In this document: in pieces, positions 36,507-48,507 of the stretch
Layout: each line of letters opens with the position of its first letter
Position numbering within the stretch: position 1 is the stretch's first letter
Source of the DNA: Dactylellina haptotyla
Taxonomy: Eukaryota; Ascomycota; Orbiliomycetes; Orbiliales; Orbiliaceae
Direction: 5' to 3'
Length of the DNA stretch: 64,000 bases
NCBI GenBank assembly: GCA_031310005.1
Contig: CM062385.1
Coordinates: 868,001-932,000 of the forward strand
Translations under genes and position numbers: made by a program
Notes under the pieces: generated by a model
Seen by the model: the letters and a program-made list of their open reading frames with translations, nothing else
What the model was told of the DNA's origin: nothing
Database searches by the model: none

Positions 36507-39500
36507 GATGTTTCTAGCTCTTTAACGTCCCGCAATTTGATCGGTGAAGTGAATTGGCATCCGGGAGGGCTCGCTTGTTTGGTTACTAGTTGCTTGGGCT
36601 ATAGTTGGTGGGGAAAAAAAGGTTTGCGAGTTCGAAAATGGGATGGATGGCACAAGATCAAGGTTTTACTCGCAGTTCGGAAAATGAAGGAATGGGCGAG
36701 CGGCTCCAGCGAGACCTAGGGCCTTTGACTTCGTGCAAACAGAGGGAGAGACAGAGGTGGAATGAAGCGGCGGCCAAAAGGAGAGACTGCCGAGTTCGAC
36801 GCAGCTGGAAAGTCGTTGTGTTTATTCCGTTGGTAGCTGGGGGGTTTTTCCTCCTCCGAATGCGTTCCGGTGGGTTCTTTCGTGACCAGGTTTTTCGTCC
36901 AAGGCGGTGGTAAATGGATTATTGCGATTGATTGTTGATGTTGCTTGAAGTCCCCATGCGTGGGATTGTCCAGCTCTAGCCCGAAAGGTGAGTTCCACCC
37001 ACAGGTTTTGGAAGGTCTGGCAGAAAAGTTAGGGAAAGTGAGTTCTGTCGTAGGGTTACAGGCGTCAGTCCGGACGAGGATTCCGATATCACAGGACCCT
37101 GCGGAGAACAGGATTTTTAAGGTCGAAGGTTTCCGAGTGCGGTTCGGTGCTGTTGCTTGGTGTCGCTTATGATTACGGTGCTGCTATATTTCGAACCAGC
37201 GCAGATGCATGCATGGGAGTCGTCGATGGCATGCCTCTCGCCGTAAATATAGCACCGGATCGTAGCAGAGAGACGAGATCTCGCCGGAGCTGAGGTCGAT
37301 GTCGAAGATCAGGAAAAAGGAAACAGGATTGAGCGGCGGCGGCCTCTATTTTTGAACAGAAAAGATTACAAAACACCAGAAAAAGATCCAGTGCGTGTGC
37401 CTGTGAAACCATCCGCAGTTTCGCTCTGCTTTGGCCATCCCAGGTCGCCTGCGAGTAACTCTCGAACGCTCGAAAGTGGAGACGATGCAACGTCGGTAAC
37501 AAGCTTAAGCGTCGGTGGTGTTGATCTAGCCACAGCTCTGCTGGACCGGGGCTCTACGAAAGGGAAGGCCCAACTCGGCTATGTATCTCCTAGTGCATGT
37601 CCGGACGTGACGCTGTTTCAAAGCTAGCCCAATCAGAACATGTCGAATCAAGGCAAATTGGCATATATGTTCTCACATCTTAACATATTGTTAAAGTATG
37701 TTGAGATTTGCAGCATGCACGCCAGAAACTCGCTGAAATCTGTCGTCAACTTGTATACCCTTTCTTCTGCATTGGGGGTTTAGCCAAATACCTTACCGAA
37801 TAAGAGCGAGCAAACCGGCTATAGGCACCTCCTGATAACCCGGTTATCAACCGCTGCGGGATGCAGCCAGCCAACGTGGAGAGAAGCATGCGAGCCAGCG
37901 CGGCAATCTGGACAATCGATGCAGTCCGTCCTGCTATAATTACGCACAATTTGGCCGGGCGGAGGGCGTGAGGGTGAATGTGTTGCGAGGAGGTTCGAGC
38001 CAGTTCGCCGGCTCAACGCAGTCGACTCTCGTCTACAGAAACAAGACTGCGTCGACGCGATCGCCTGTTGCACGCTTTGGGGCGTTGAATTGAGCACGAT
38101 AGCGTAGTCTCGTGTGCTGCTATTTTCATACACCCGCCGGCATGTATTTACCACTACCGGATGGGTCTCCACATCTTAATTATTAGTCGAGGTCTTGATG
38201 TAGGTAGTGTAACCGCTAGGTTCGCTACGCTAGCTTGCAGTACAACCCATCCACCATCATATTCATCGAGAACGAATATTGAAAATAACCATGAAAGATG
38301 TACCACAAGTCCCCGTTCATGATCGATCGAGCTAGCTGCCTAGCATCGACGATCTCGCAAACTAAACTTAACATCTTCAAAGAACAGACACGTACGCACA
38401 CCCCCTCAGGCTGACACTTGGCAATTCTCGTGTCACCCATAGGTGCCACACAGACATCGACGGAGCCACGGATACCATCATTTTTTTTAGACATGCATCT
38501 ATGAATCATTAAGGATTTACCTTTATCACTAATATATTACCTGATACTCCTTAACGGCTGAGCTGAGAGGTACTGTTTGCGTACTACTCACCACTATACC
38601 TTCTATAGATCGAGCTTTTGACATAGGATTGTAGATAGTGGTGGGAAGATAATATATGCATGGCATAAGGGGGGGTTTCAATTTCGGACTACTGCATCTG
38701 TAATCTTGCCAGCGTCAAATCATGATCATAAATCTCTTAGGGGTTGTTGTGAAAAGACTTCTTTACACCAATATAAATATATTTATCTATATATACACCC
38801 CTCGAGACTTGGTGATAGGTAGCCACAAGACGTCGTAACAGTCAGATTCGAGGAACACTCAGATAGCAGGCAGACGTACATATGACAGCTCCATCAAGCC
38901 AGTTATTCTCTGAATACTCACACATTTCCCTACGTGGACAGTTGGAACCAACATCTAACCAAACCTCAAATCACAGAAACACAGCTGCAACAGATGCAAC
39001 ATACCATCTCATACAGCCCTCAAACATACCCGTGTCTAGAGCTAAGAAGGAACGGCCCAAGCAACCGAGTCTGAAAAAGAAACATCCTTGTACCACGATC
39101 GTATTCACCTCGCCTGTCTCATCAAGAACACTTCTCGGCTCTACATGCTTTCAAATCACCCTCTCGTTTATGCACTCCCCAATTCAAAGCGTGACAAAAT
39201 GTTGGGGTTCGGTAGCATAGCTCCAACGTCGTACATTCAGGCGTCCTCGTTTGATATCTCGATCATGTGCAGATGTTCATGAGCTCCTGTTCAGCGAGAG
39301 AACTTCGTACGCCCACTCGTGCCCTGTGAGCTCGTGGACCGGACCCTCTTCCCCGGGATCACACAGCAACTTTAGGACGCTTATTAACCTACCTCCGGGG
39401 AGAAACGTCTCCGTCCTGTTTGAGATTCATCTCATATTAATATTATTCTGGAAAAATGACCATCGTTTCTTCGACGGGCATCTCAACCCGGGTTTTAAAA

Positions 39501-41258
39501 TCCTATTCTTTCAATTCTTGCAACTTCCATTCGCACGTGGCAGATATACGAGGGAAACTTGCAGCATCAAATACTACTAAATATACCCACAGGCATTCAG
39601 AATACCAGACGGAAAGCACACCGCCTACCTGCATTAAACGTGGGCGCGGCAATGCAAAAGGCCTTACAAGCCCCCTCCCGTATCTTCTTGTCATATGTTC
39701 CTTCCCGAGACATTCAAGCCCCGGGGAGGCATGGCATCCGAAATCTCCAATATCGCGATCCAAGATATTTGTAATCAATCTCGCATGCTAGGATTCAAGA
39801 TTGCAATGTTCCGAGACCGAGAAAAAAACGACTATCAAACCTCGCTAGCTTGACATTATAATTCTAGAACGGAAGGAGGGTTCTGCGTCTGGGGGGTCAC
39901 AACTTCTCGATCCTGTCCTAGTATTAATATCACTAATTAATTCCGAATCACTTTGAATTGCCTTCTTCATACTTTTATACCCGAAACGGTTGTCCGCAGC
40001 ATTTTCACGGCCCGTGTTATGGTACAGGCATGATTTATTCTTGCTTAGGACTATTGGAAACACCATGTAACCGTGTTGAGAAAGATATCGACAAGGACCG
40101 GCCGAGAAGCAAAGCGGCAGTGCGGGACGTCTGTCAGAAGTTGTGTAAGAGACGGCACGGACAGACCGTCCGGCTGCGACTAAGAAGATTGATTTCGTAC
40201 TGTCTTACCGGGCGAATTAGTGCTCCACTGGCTGCTTTTCACCCTTGTAAAAAATCTACTGTGATTCGATATATCGCATCGTCGCCGTAACTAGTGTTGT
40301 ATCGATATGCAAATCGACATTCCACAACAGACCGACCAGAAAAAAAGGAAACCAGGAATATGCCAGTTAACACATGCAGGTACGCTTTTTGTCACAACCT
40401 GTTAACTCCCCCCTCCATCTTGTCAAAAATTCCTCCCCTGGACGGATTAACGGTACCGAAAAAATGATATGCAGATGCCAACTTTGCGTTTATGGTTGCA
40501 ACTGTGTCTGAAGCAAGCAAGGGCGGCGCGACATCGAGGGGCAGAGGGGCAGCAAAAGCACAGGAACTGGAATTCTCTTCTCCCCCCGCATGTGTACCTG
40601 ATCTACAAGAGATATTTGGGGAAACGATTATCTGGCTTCGAGAAAACTCGCGGAGATAGAAAGACCCACGGCTCATCATGTGCGGGTGGTTATTTTATTT
40701 CCGCTGGCGGGGCCAAAGCTGTGTCGTAAAAAACGTCGATCGGAGCGCTAAGCAAATTTCCCTGTCGTTGAGCAATCGGCAGGGTATTTCGTGAGATTAG
40801 CATTATGGGAGCTTCTATTGTTGGAAAAGAGCGGTGCGTGGGTCAATTGCGCTATGATCATTAAGGTATACCGAGTTTCGTCATTTGCTTCTGTGGGAAC
40901 TACCAATATCTCAAGGCACGGTGGGAGAATGAAGTTTGATAGAACACGGTAATGTCATGTATAAGATCGAAATACATATGTATATAGCTATCGCTAATAA
41001 ACTGCAGCAAATACAAGGGTAGGTTTCGAGATTGGTAAAAAGGTAATAATGACGGTGATGTAGGTACAGATGTGCCCTTCCAATTACACTATAGAAGTTG
41101 TTTTTTAAAAAATATGAACAAAGGGAACTCGTTTGAACCTGTCCAGGGTTACCAAATATATAAAATAAAATCCCGCAAATTAAAAAGTACGGGTCAAAGA
41201 GAAATTCAAGAAACAGGTAAGGTAAAAAGGTAAAAAGCAAAACTACAAAACTCTACGT
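36507..41258. other. Long intergenic region
   Basis: About 4.7 kb between the start of the GH3 gene and the end of the purine permease gene, both on the reverse strand. A strong TATA-like run (atataaatatatttatctatatata, 38771-38795) lies about 90 bases before a 112-codon forward frame at 38882-39220 that I do not recognise. The rest shows only short frames and no repeat family. Confidence 0.45.
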
Positions 41259-43211
41259 CTACTGGCTTGGTTGAGACTGATGACCGCTTTCGCGACGATC
41301 AATATCACCCTTTCCAGAAGCGACGGAGTTAAGCTCCATGATCTGGTCCTTGTTTGGGTCTTCCCAGAATCTCTTCTCTCCACGCATAGCTCTGATGAAC
41401 CAAGGAGTAGAAGCATTCTGTGGCAGCTTGTAGGTCCAGTATTCCTTGAGATCCTCATCGGCAGGTCTAATTCTTCCTCCGCTGACGAGCTTGAGAATGA
41501 AAGCGCTTCCGTTGAGGAAAGTGTAGGCAAAGAGACCAGCAATCAAACCGTAGGCGATAGAGTAGGAGAATGGCATGAAGATGAGGGTGGCGAACGCTGG
41601 GATGGCATCACCCGCGTAGTTCCAGTTGATACCCATGACAGCCTTCATCATCATGCAGCCGACGAGCATGAGAGCACCACCGGTTGCCCACGGTGGGATA
41701 CTAGCAAAGATTGGAGCGAAGAAGATGGCGATGAAGAAGCAGAGACCAGTAGTCATTGCGGCGAGACCGGTTTTGGCGCCTTGTGCAATACCGGCACCAG
41801 ATTCGATGAAGGCGGTGACTGGGGAGGTTCCGAAGAGGGCACCGATGGAGATCATGGTAGCGTCGGTGGTATAGGCGATAGTCTGTCTCTCGAAGTCTCC
41901 AGTCTCTGGGTCAACAACACCGCAGAATCGGACCATAGAGTAGAGGGTACCGGTGACATCGAGGATATCGACGTAAAGGAAGGTGAAGAGGGCGAGGGCG
42001 AATTGGCCACCGGCACCAGCACCGGCGATATTCCATTCCTGAACAGCCAAAATAGTTTTAATGTCGTGGAAGGTAACGACTTTCTTGAAGAAGTCGAATC
42101 TCAAGTCACCAGCATTGGTAGGATCGTTGTGTGGGAAGTAGGTGAAGTTGGTGTTTCTTGGCCAAGAAAGGATCGAGACGATGAGGATACCGATAATCAT
42201 GGCGCTCTTGACTTTGTACATCATCAACAACTAGAATAAGCCGTTAGAATCATTGCTCAATCGTTAAACCAGATATGATGACCTCGAAAATATAGACTTA
42301 CAGCAGTGAGGAAAGTACCAAGTAGCAAGCCAATCCAGACGGTGGGGTTTCCGAGTTTGTGACTTGTGCACTCTCCGAATTCATTTCTATAACCTGCAAG
42401 ACAGCCGCCCAATTCGACTGGCGTGGCCTGGCCACCGTTGATAATACCAATACCAGCAGATCGGGTGAGACCGATGAAGCAGAGGTAGAGACCGATACCA
42501 GCACCGCAAGCGATTTTAATCGAGTTTGGAATGATACGAGCGAGCCACTGACGGAGACCGAAGATGGAGAGAGCGACGAAGATCAATCCTTCGATAAAGA
42601 CGGCGGTGATAGCGAGACGGTAGGAGACTGGGCCGGTTCCGTGGAAGCCAACAACCTGATAGGTGAAGTAGGCATTGATACCCATACCAGGAGCCAAGGC
42701 GATTGGAAGATTGGCAAGAAGACCCATAGCGAAACTGGAAAGAGCAGAGATGGCGGCGGTTGCAGTGATCAAATCCCGTTGGAGGACGACGAGACAAGCT
42801 GCATAGTCATTGTCGGTCAAGCAGAACGGATCCTCTTTACGGTCGACGGTCTCGGCACATTCGCAGGTACCGCCGGAATCTGTGAGGATTGTGGCATTCA
42901 CAGAGATAATGTACGCCATGGCTGTTCACACAAAGTCTTAGTATTTTTGTTGGAAAGATATCAAAATTGGTTATCATGACGTACTGAAGAAGATTGTGAT
43001 TCCTGCGCGGACTTCGTTCATAAAGCGGGCACCAGTGCGCGCCTTGGGCTATATCCAACAATTTCAATCAGTCCGTGCTCGTTTTGATTATATGAAGACA
43101 TTTATTGGTGGTCCCTACGTGAGTCGAGCCCTCCAAGCGGAAGTAGTGTCCGACGACGGTTTTGGCGACCGCATTGTCGATGGTAGTGATCCACCTGCGA
43201 ATGGCGTCCAT
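41259..43211 (-). CDS. azgA: AzgA-type purine permease (adenine/guanine/hypoxanthine:H+ symporter)
   Basis: Four exons on the reverse strand: 43211-43119, 43048-42985, 42921-42302 and 42230-41259, giving 582 residues, the usual size for the family. The N-terminus (VAKTVVGHYFRLEGSTH, then RTGARFMNEVRAGITIFF) and MAYIISVNATILTDSGG match fungal AzgA and bacterial NCS2-type purine permeases. Further family blocks are ALAPGMGINAYFTYQVVG, ALFTFLYVDILDVTGTLYSM, ALFGTSPVTAFIESGAGIAQGAKTG (shown in parts) and PPWATGGALMLVGCMMM. About 12-14 hydrophobic segments are visible. The protein imports purine bases across the plasma membrane. The intron between MNEVRAGITIFF and AMAYI is a typical position for the family. 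Two GATA-factor sites lie just upstream, which would fit nitrogen control, but such sites are common. The symbol is given by family similarity. Confidence 0.94.
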
Positions 43212-43267
43212 TTTGAGTGTGTGGTGTCGTTAGACGACGTTGGCGGATCTAGCAGAGGAAGATATTA

Positions 43268-43286
43268 TGATAGAAGGTAAAGATAG
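43268..43286. promoter_or_regulatory. Pair of GATA-factor sites upstream of the permease
   Basis: TGATAG (43268-43273) and AGATAG (43281-43286) both fit HGATAR, the AreA-type consensus, and lie 57-75 bases upstream of the permease start codon on the opposite strand. Purine uptake is nitrogen-controlled in Aspergillus. I found no UaY-type TCGG-N6-CCGA site nearby. Weak evidence because the motif is short. Confidence 0.3.
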
Positions 43287-44584
43287 AGCAGAAGCGAACT
43301 GCAAACCCGACGACTGCAAAACAAAGCCGCGAAACCCGATGCCTACTTGATATGCTCCCTGAAAAAATCCTGATACCAGGGCGGGAGGTGGTGAGCTTTT
43401 TGTACAAGAGCGCCGGAGGGCGAGAGTCGGTCCCAAGGGTCCATCTCGCAGGTCTCACTCGACTGGCTCAACAGGGCAATTGCTGGTATCAGAATAAAGA
43501 AGTAAAATGGCGGTCGATCGCGGGAAACCTGCGCAGCGAGTGGAGGGCCATTCTCCTCGTCCTCGTCCTCGGTACCCGTTTTTTTTCTTCTTCCTCCTGC
43601 TCGAGTCCCTGGGTCCGCTTTTCTTGCGACTCCTGTGCATATTGCCTGCGGAGGGGTATTCTGTGCGTGTGGATGTGTGTCTCGTTCGCCTGGGCGAAGA
43701 GCACACCAGAAAAAGGAAAGTGCCTCGGCCAAGCTTGCGAGAGATACACATTCTTTCCCAGTTGAAATTTTTTACTTTTGTAAGGTTTTGGCTTCACTCG
43801 TACCTCCCCACGCCAATGCTTCCCTACGCAAAGTACCACTGTAAATCTGTAAATCTGCGCTGGCTGGCTTGCCGGCTGCCTCTGCCCAGAGGCTTGTCCG
43901 TCAATGGGGGACCCGGACCCACCCTGGCCAGCCCGCCGAAAAGAACGTCGTTACCCACCTCCTTGTCGCATCGGAGCCTACCTAACCCTGTCGGCAGAGC
44001 TAAAACTCAGAAACACAACTGCTTTCTTAGCTCCTGCACATGCCGGATAGGTGATGGCCGAAATCGATTTCGAATTTCACACCGAGATGAAGCAGGAAAG
44101 CTCTGTTGCCCTCTCCTCCACCAACCAAAACAACCCAACCAATACTATACCCTACAGTCGCGCGATATAGGCGTAATGTTCAGCTACTTCGGTTCAAGTT
44201 CACTTTGCATCGTGCAAGGTTTCTGCGTCGAAACTTGTTCCTGGGAAGTAAGGGATCGTCCCCACGGCTGGCGGGCACAAATCCAGGAGTTCAAAGTGTC
44301 GCGCGGGCCATGGAGCACGACGATGGATACTATCAAATAGCACCAGCCCCGATTCGAATTGGGGCCAGGCCGATTCCAAAAACGCTGGCCTCTTGAGGGG
44401 CAGCAACAGAATACATCCTATCGAGCGTTTATTGCATTTTTACTGGTGTGTGTTTTTTTCCCATGGCGTATCTCGCAGGCTGCGCGGTATCCGCCGCAAC
44501 CCTGCGCAAAATGCAAACGGAAACAGGCCTTTTCTAAACGAATTGATGATCGAGAACCCCCCAAATGAATTTCGGGTTTACCGC

Positions 44585-44608
44585 TAGGTTATCTTATGGG
44601 ATAACCTA
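44585..44608. repeat. 9-bp inverted repeat with 6-base loop
   Basis: TAGGTTATC (44585-44593) and GATAACCTA (44600-44608) are perfect complements around ttatgg. It could be a hairpin or a paired site for a dimeric regulator; the left arm reads through a GATA-type sequence (TTATCT). No gene lies close by. Confidence 0.6.
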
Positions 44609-47600
44609 TATTGATAATCTCGGGCATACTATCAACTCTTGGTTTTTCTTGGAACGAGAATTATACGCGATGATGACCGTTCTATCGCTGTCGATGGCTT
44701 GCGACTACTCATCTGATCATGCACTTGAGGCTCGGCACGTTAAAGCAAGAACGTGGAGGCAACGCTCGGAGGCGATAAGCAGATAGGCTGCCAGAAAAAA
44801 GTACAAAATAGAATAAAATGGAAAATAAATCTGGAAAATTCTTGATATCAGGATCAGAACCCGCCGGGTACCGCCAGCAGCGTCCGGTAGTCGGATCATT
44901 ATCAGCGTACGAGTTTGTACCCGCTAGGCGGACTAGCGAAATGTACCCCTTCGGACGGCGAGGTTGGTGGCGAGTACATCATGCGCATCCGACCGAACCA
45001 TCGTACCAAGTACCGCACTCACCTCCTCATCTCCTTGCTTGCCTGGCTTGGGTCTCTTGCTTTCTTTCAGACGGCTGGAAGAATATTGGGAGATTTTGTG
45101 AACAAAGGCGGAACAGAGGCCGTGAGACGGACGAGAACAGCCCCTCACGAAACCATTTTCCCGATCACAGGAGAGAGACACCAGTAGGAAGCATTGCCCA
45201 ATTTCATGCAAGGGTGAAGGGTTTAACGGGTCTGGCGGTGAGGAATCAGCGATATCGATTATTGGATCGTGAGGCATGACAGACCGCGACCTAGACCTGG
45301 TCTGCGTCAACTCAATGAAAATCCGAACCAGCATGCCGAAGCACCTGGAATCCTCTCCGCCAACACAAGCCACAACACCTGCGCGAGAGTCGATTCTAGC
45401 ACAGTCTATTGCCCATGCGCAGGCCCATGTAATAATTACAGAAAAAAACTGGTTTCGCATGCTCGAATATTTTTCTTGCTGTTTTTGGTTTATTCTAGTT
45501 TAATATCTCATTTGCAAGTGTCGATTTCAAGGTACAGGCCCCTCGTCTGAGCCGGGCCAGCTGGAATAACGACACGGGATGTCGACGAACCTCGAGGAAC
45601 GCCCTTGCAGAGAAGCTGTTAGTCGTTTTCAGAACCCCCCCGGCCAACTGGCGACAGGCTAAGACATCTCATTTCCATTCATACATCACAATCTGTGTCC
45701 ATGTAGCGTCAGATTGCTCCCTCCTGCCGGAAGTAAACAAGTAGCCGATATAACGTGACGAAGCCACAGCCAAAATACTCTCTGGCGAACCTCAAAATAG
45801 ACATTGGTTCCGAAATTATGGGAGACCAGCTGCAGCAACACCTGCGCTCAAACACCCGTGATTATCTAGTGGCAAACGGTGATGTTGATGATAGGAGCTT
45901 ACCGAAGTTCTCTCGGTGTCATGGCACTCTATCTATAAATCTAGCTTACAGTCATCCCAAAAAATATATAAAGAATCGAAGCCCGCGGGGAATCAGTGTT
46001 TCATTTCAATGTGGGGTTGTAATAAATCTACACCCTCTATAGTGGAGGTGGAGATTTGCTATAACAGATGAGCTGGATCGATATGACAACACCGGCTAGC
46101 TCCAGGAACAACCCATCGCTCTCTCGCCGGATGCCATGCGCATGCATCGTATCGTTCAGTGATAGTCACAAGCAAAGGCGATGGAAGACAGTTGTTCCGT
46201 GCTGTGCCTTCTTTCAGGTATGTTTCTCTCTAGCCTCTCGCCTTTTTAGGACACAAGACGTTTGATGTTCAACGCTTCTGAATGTAAGCGAAGATCGATA
46301 CCAAGCCGTAGACTATGCAGATGTGGGAAGCTCAAGCTATCCTCGACGAACACCACTAGGAGTCAAGAGTTGACTAGAGGACGGTCGCGGACGGTTGCGG
46401 GAAGGTCCAAGAATGCATTGATACGAACTGATAGCAACCCTCCTATCTAAGTCTCGAATATCCTACCGTAAACTTGCAACATCCTGAGAAAAGAAAAACA
46501 CCTTGCATATAATAATGATAACAATAATAGCAGTGTATCGTGTCGTGTGCCACGCTCGGCTGTCAGGTACCAAATACAGAGCGATGGCTGCCCTTATTCA
46601 CGGCCGTGCAGGTGTCATAATTCGTAGAGGCAAATGAGAAACCGTTTGGACTGTTCTAACCGAAGCCAACGGTAACTCCATTCCTGAGTTTTGTCGATTG
46701 TCCCGCTTGTGCAATAGTCCTGATAGATTCTATGCGGCCGTGAAATTCGAAATATGCGCTGCGCCGCGGCCCTTTCCAATCCCAAAAAAACCGGCATTGG
46801 ACGATCATTCCTTCAAACTGGTAAAGAGATACGGAAGCCAGGAGTATATCACATAATCTCTTCCTCGTTGACCCCCAGATTAATGCAATAATAAGAAATC
46901 GAAAAAATAGACAGCCTACAAAATCGTAAGGAAAACAAGTATATATCTTCAAAGGCGGAACCGGGACACAAGAAACACCACTTACGAACGGATGCTCCGC
47001 ATACGCGCATGTCTTTTTAGCAACAATTACTTCATGGGTGTACCTGAAGAACCCCACTGACCCTGCGAAGCTGAGCAACCCGGGAAGTTGTGTGATTGTG
47101 CACCGATCTCAACGAGTTTGAAGCTAGCCATTGCCCCATTCGACTGGTTCCTGCGACAGCGACTAAAAAGAAGCGGTTCCTGCAACCTGCAAACCCGCAA
47201 CCCGCGCACCCTTCATCCCCCTTCGACGTGCCTCGTAGCGATACGTTTAAAGCATCGATCGACAATTTAAGACCCTTTGGGCCGCGGAGTCGACCTGTTA
47301 TCACCAGTCCTTAAGCTTGTGCGCCCTAACGACCTCGACCCGCGGCAGCATTCTTTTTTTTTTTTTTGATTTTCATTGCGATGTTAAGTTTCGTAGTCTT
47401 CAAGGCCGTCTAGATCGCATTCAGGAACACAGCCGGGCCAGCAGCATCATCTTGCATTGGTTTAATTATTCCATCCCCCCGGCTTTGAAATAATTTCAAT
47501 CTCTAGCTTCGAACTCGATTAATCAATCAATCAATCCTCGAGGCATCCCACCTGCCTTTGGTTCCAATCGATTGTTGATCGACAGGGTACGCAGAGCGAA

Positions 47601-48507
47601 GGGAATTTTGGCAACATCTTCCAAAACCATACAAATTCACTACTTGTTCTCCTTCCCATTCCTTTCGATATCACACACATATTTACATCGTATCGCTGTC
47701 CTGTCCTTTCTTCCTTAAGGGATTCCCTCGTTCATTTGCCCTGTCCATTCTATTTTTTATTCTCCCTTTCCCTTGGTCGGCTGCCTGCCTGGTTTGCATT
47801 TCCTTGGGCTTCTTGTTTTTGCACTCGACCGAGGCCCACTCACACAGAATATTTCCCGCCCGTAAGGAAAAAATTTAGAAGGAAAAAAGCTAAGGCCAGC
47901 CCCGAAGCGCACCTCCAACGTTCAGAGAAGCCTCATATGCATGCCCTCTGGTAGTATCGATGTCATAGGCCGAAATTTCGGAGGCAGCATTCAAACAGCG
48001 CCCCAAGCACGCCCCTACAGACAGGTTTTTCCTTTTCCTGTTTTTTTCTTCTTCCCTCGTCCGCTCTTTTCTTTTTATTTGCGGAACACACGAGAAGCAT
48101 AGAAGAAAAAGTTTTGGAAGGTGCCCATATATTTTCCGAATTCCCTGGGCCAACAGAAGTCCAAGCTAGTCTCTTGTTCGCAAGTGCAATTGGATTTTCC
48201 GATATAGTCCTCTAATCTCGTATCGGCTGGCCAGCTGGCGATAGTCCAAGCTCTCGGAATCCACAACGGTCCAACTCTCAACACACTTGAACCCCGCGAC
48301 CTCGAAACACCATAAAAATATATCCATATCACGAGGAGGCCCGTATCGATAGCACCGCATTAAAACCACGGTCTCTACCTATCTTTGACGGTGTTTGATC
48401 GGCATATAGGCTCTCAGTTATAATATAGCGACTGCAGTATTCCCCACAGTTCATTCGGTTATAAATCTCCCCTTGTCCGTGGAACTGCGGAACTTCGCTG
48501 CGCAAAG

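Larger units (their letters stand above)
43212..48507. other. Long divergent intergenic region
   Basis: About 5.3 kb between the permease gene (-) and the methyltransferase gene (+). The longest frame, 277 codons at 43507-44340 (+), runs through a T-tract (FFFFFLLL) and has no domain features, so I do not call it a gene. A 9-bp inverted repeat lies at 44585-44608. Polypyrimidine runs occur at 47350-47370 and 47640-47860, and an (aatc)n run at 47519-47535. Confidence 0.5.

Noticed and set aside
41271-42979. Forward-strand frames of 322 and 206 codons
   Set aside because: They lie exactly opposite the AzgA permease exons; the acidic, repetitive composition is what the antisense of membrane-protein codons gives.
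43960-44000. Possible UaY site (TCGG-N6-CCGA) near the permease
   Set aside because: The best match (tcggagcctaccta) misses the second half-site, so it is not called.
43507-44340. 277-codon forward frame upstream of the permease
   Set aside because: It runs through a T-tract giving a run of Phe and Leu, has no domain and no protein-like pattern, and overlaps other random frames. Kept only as a note.
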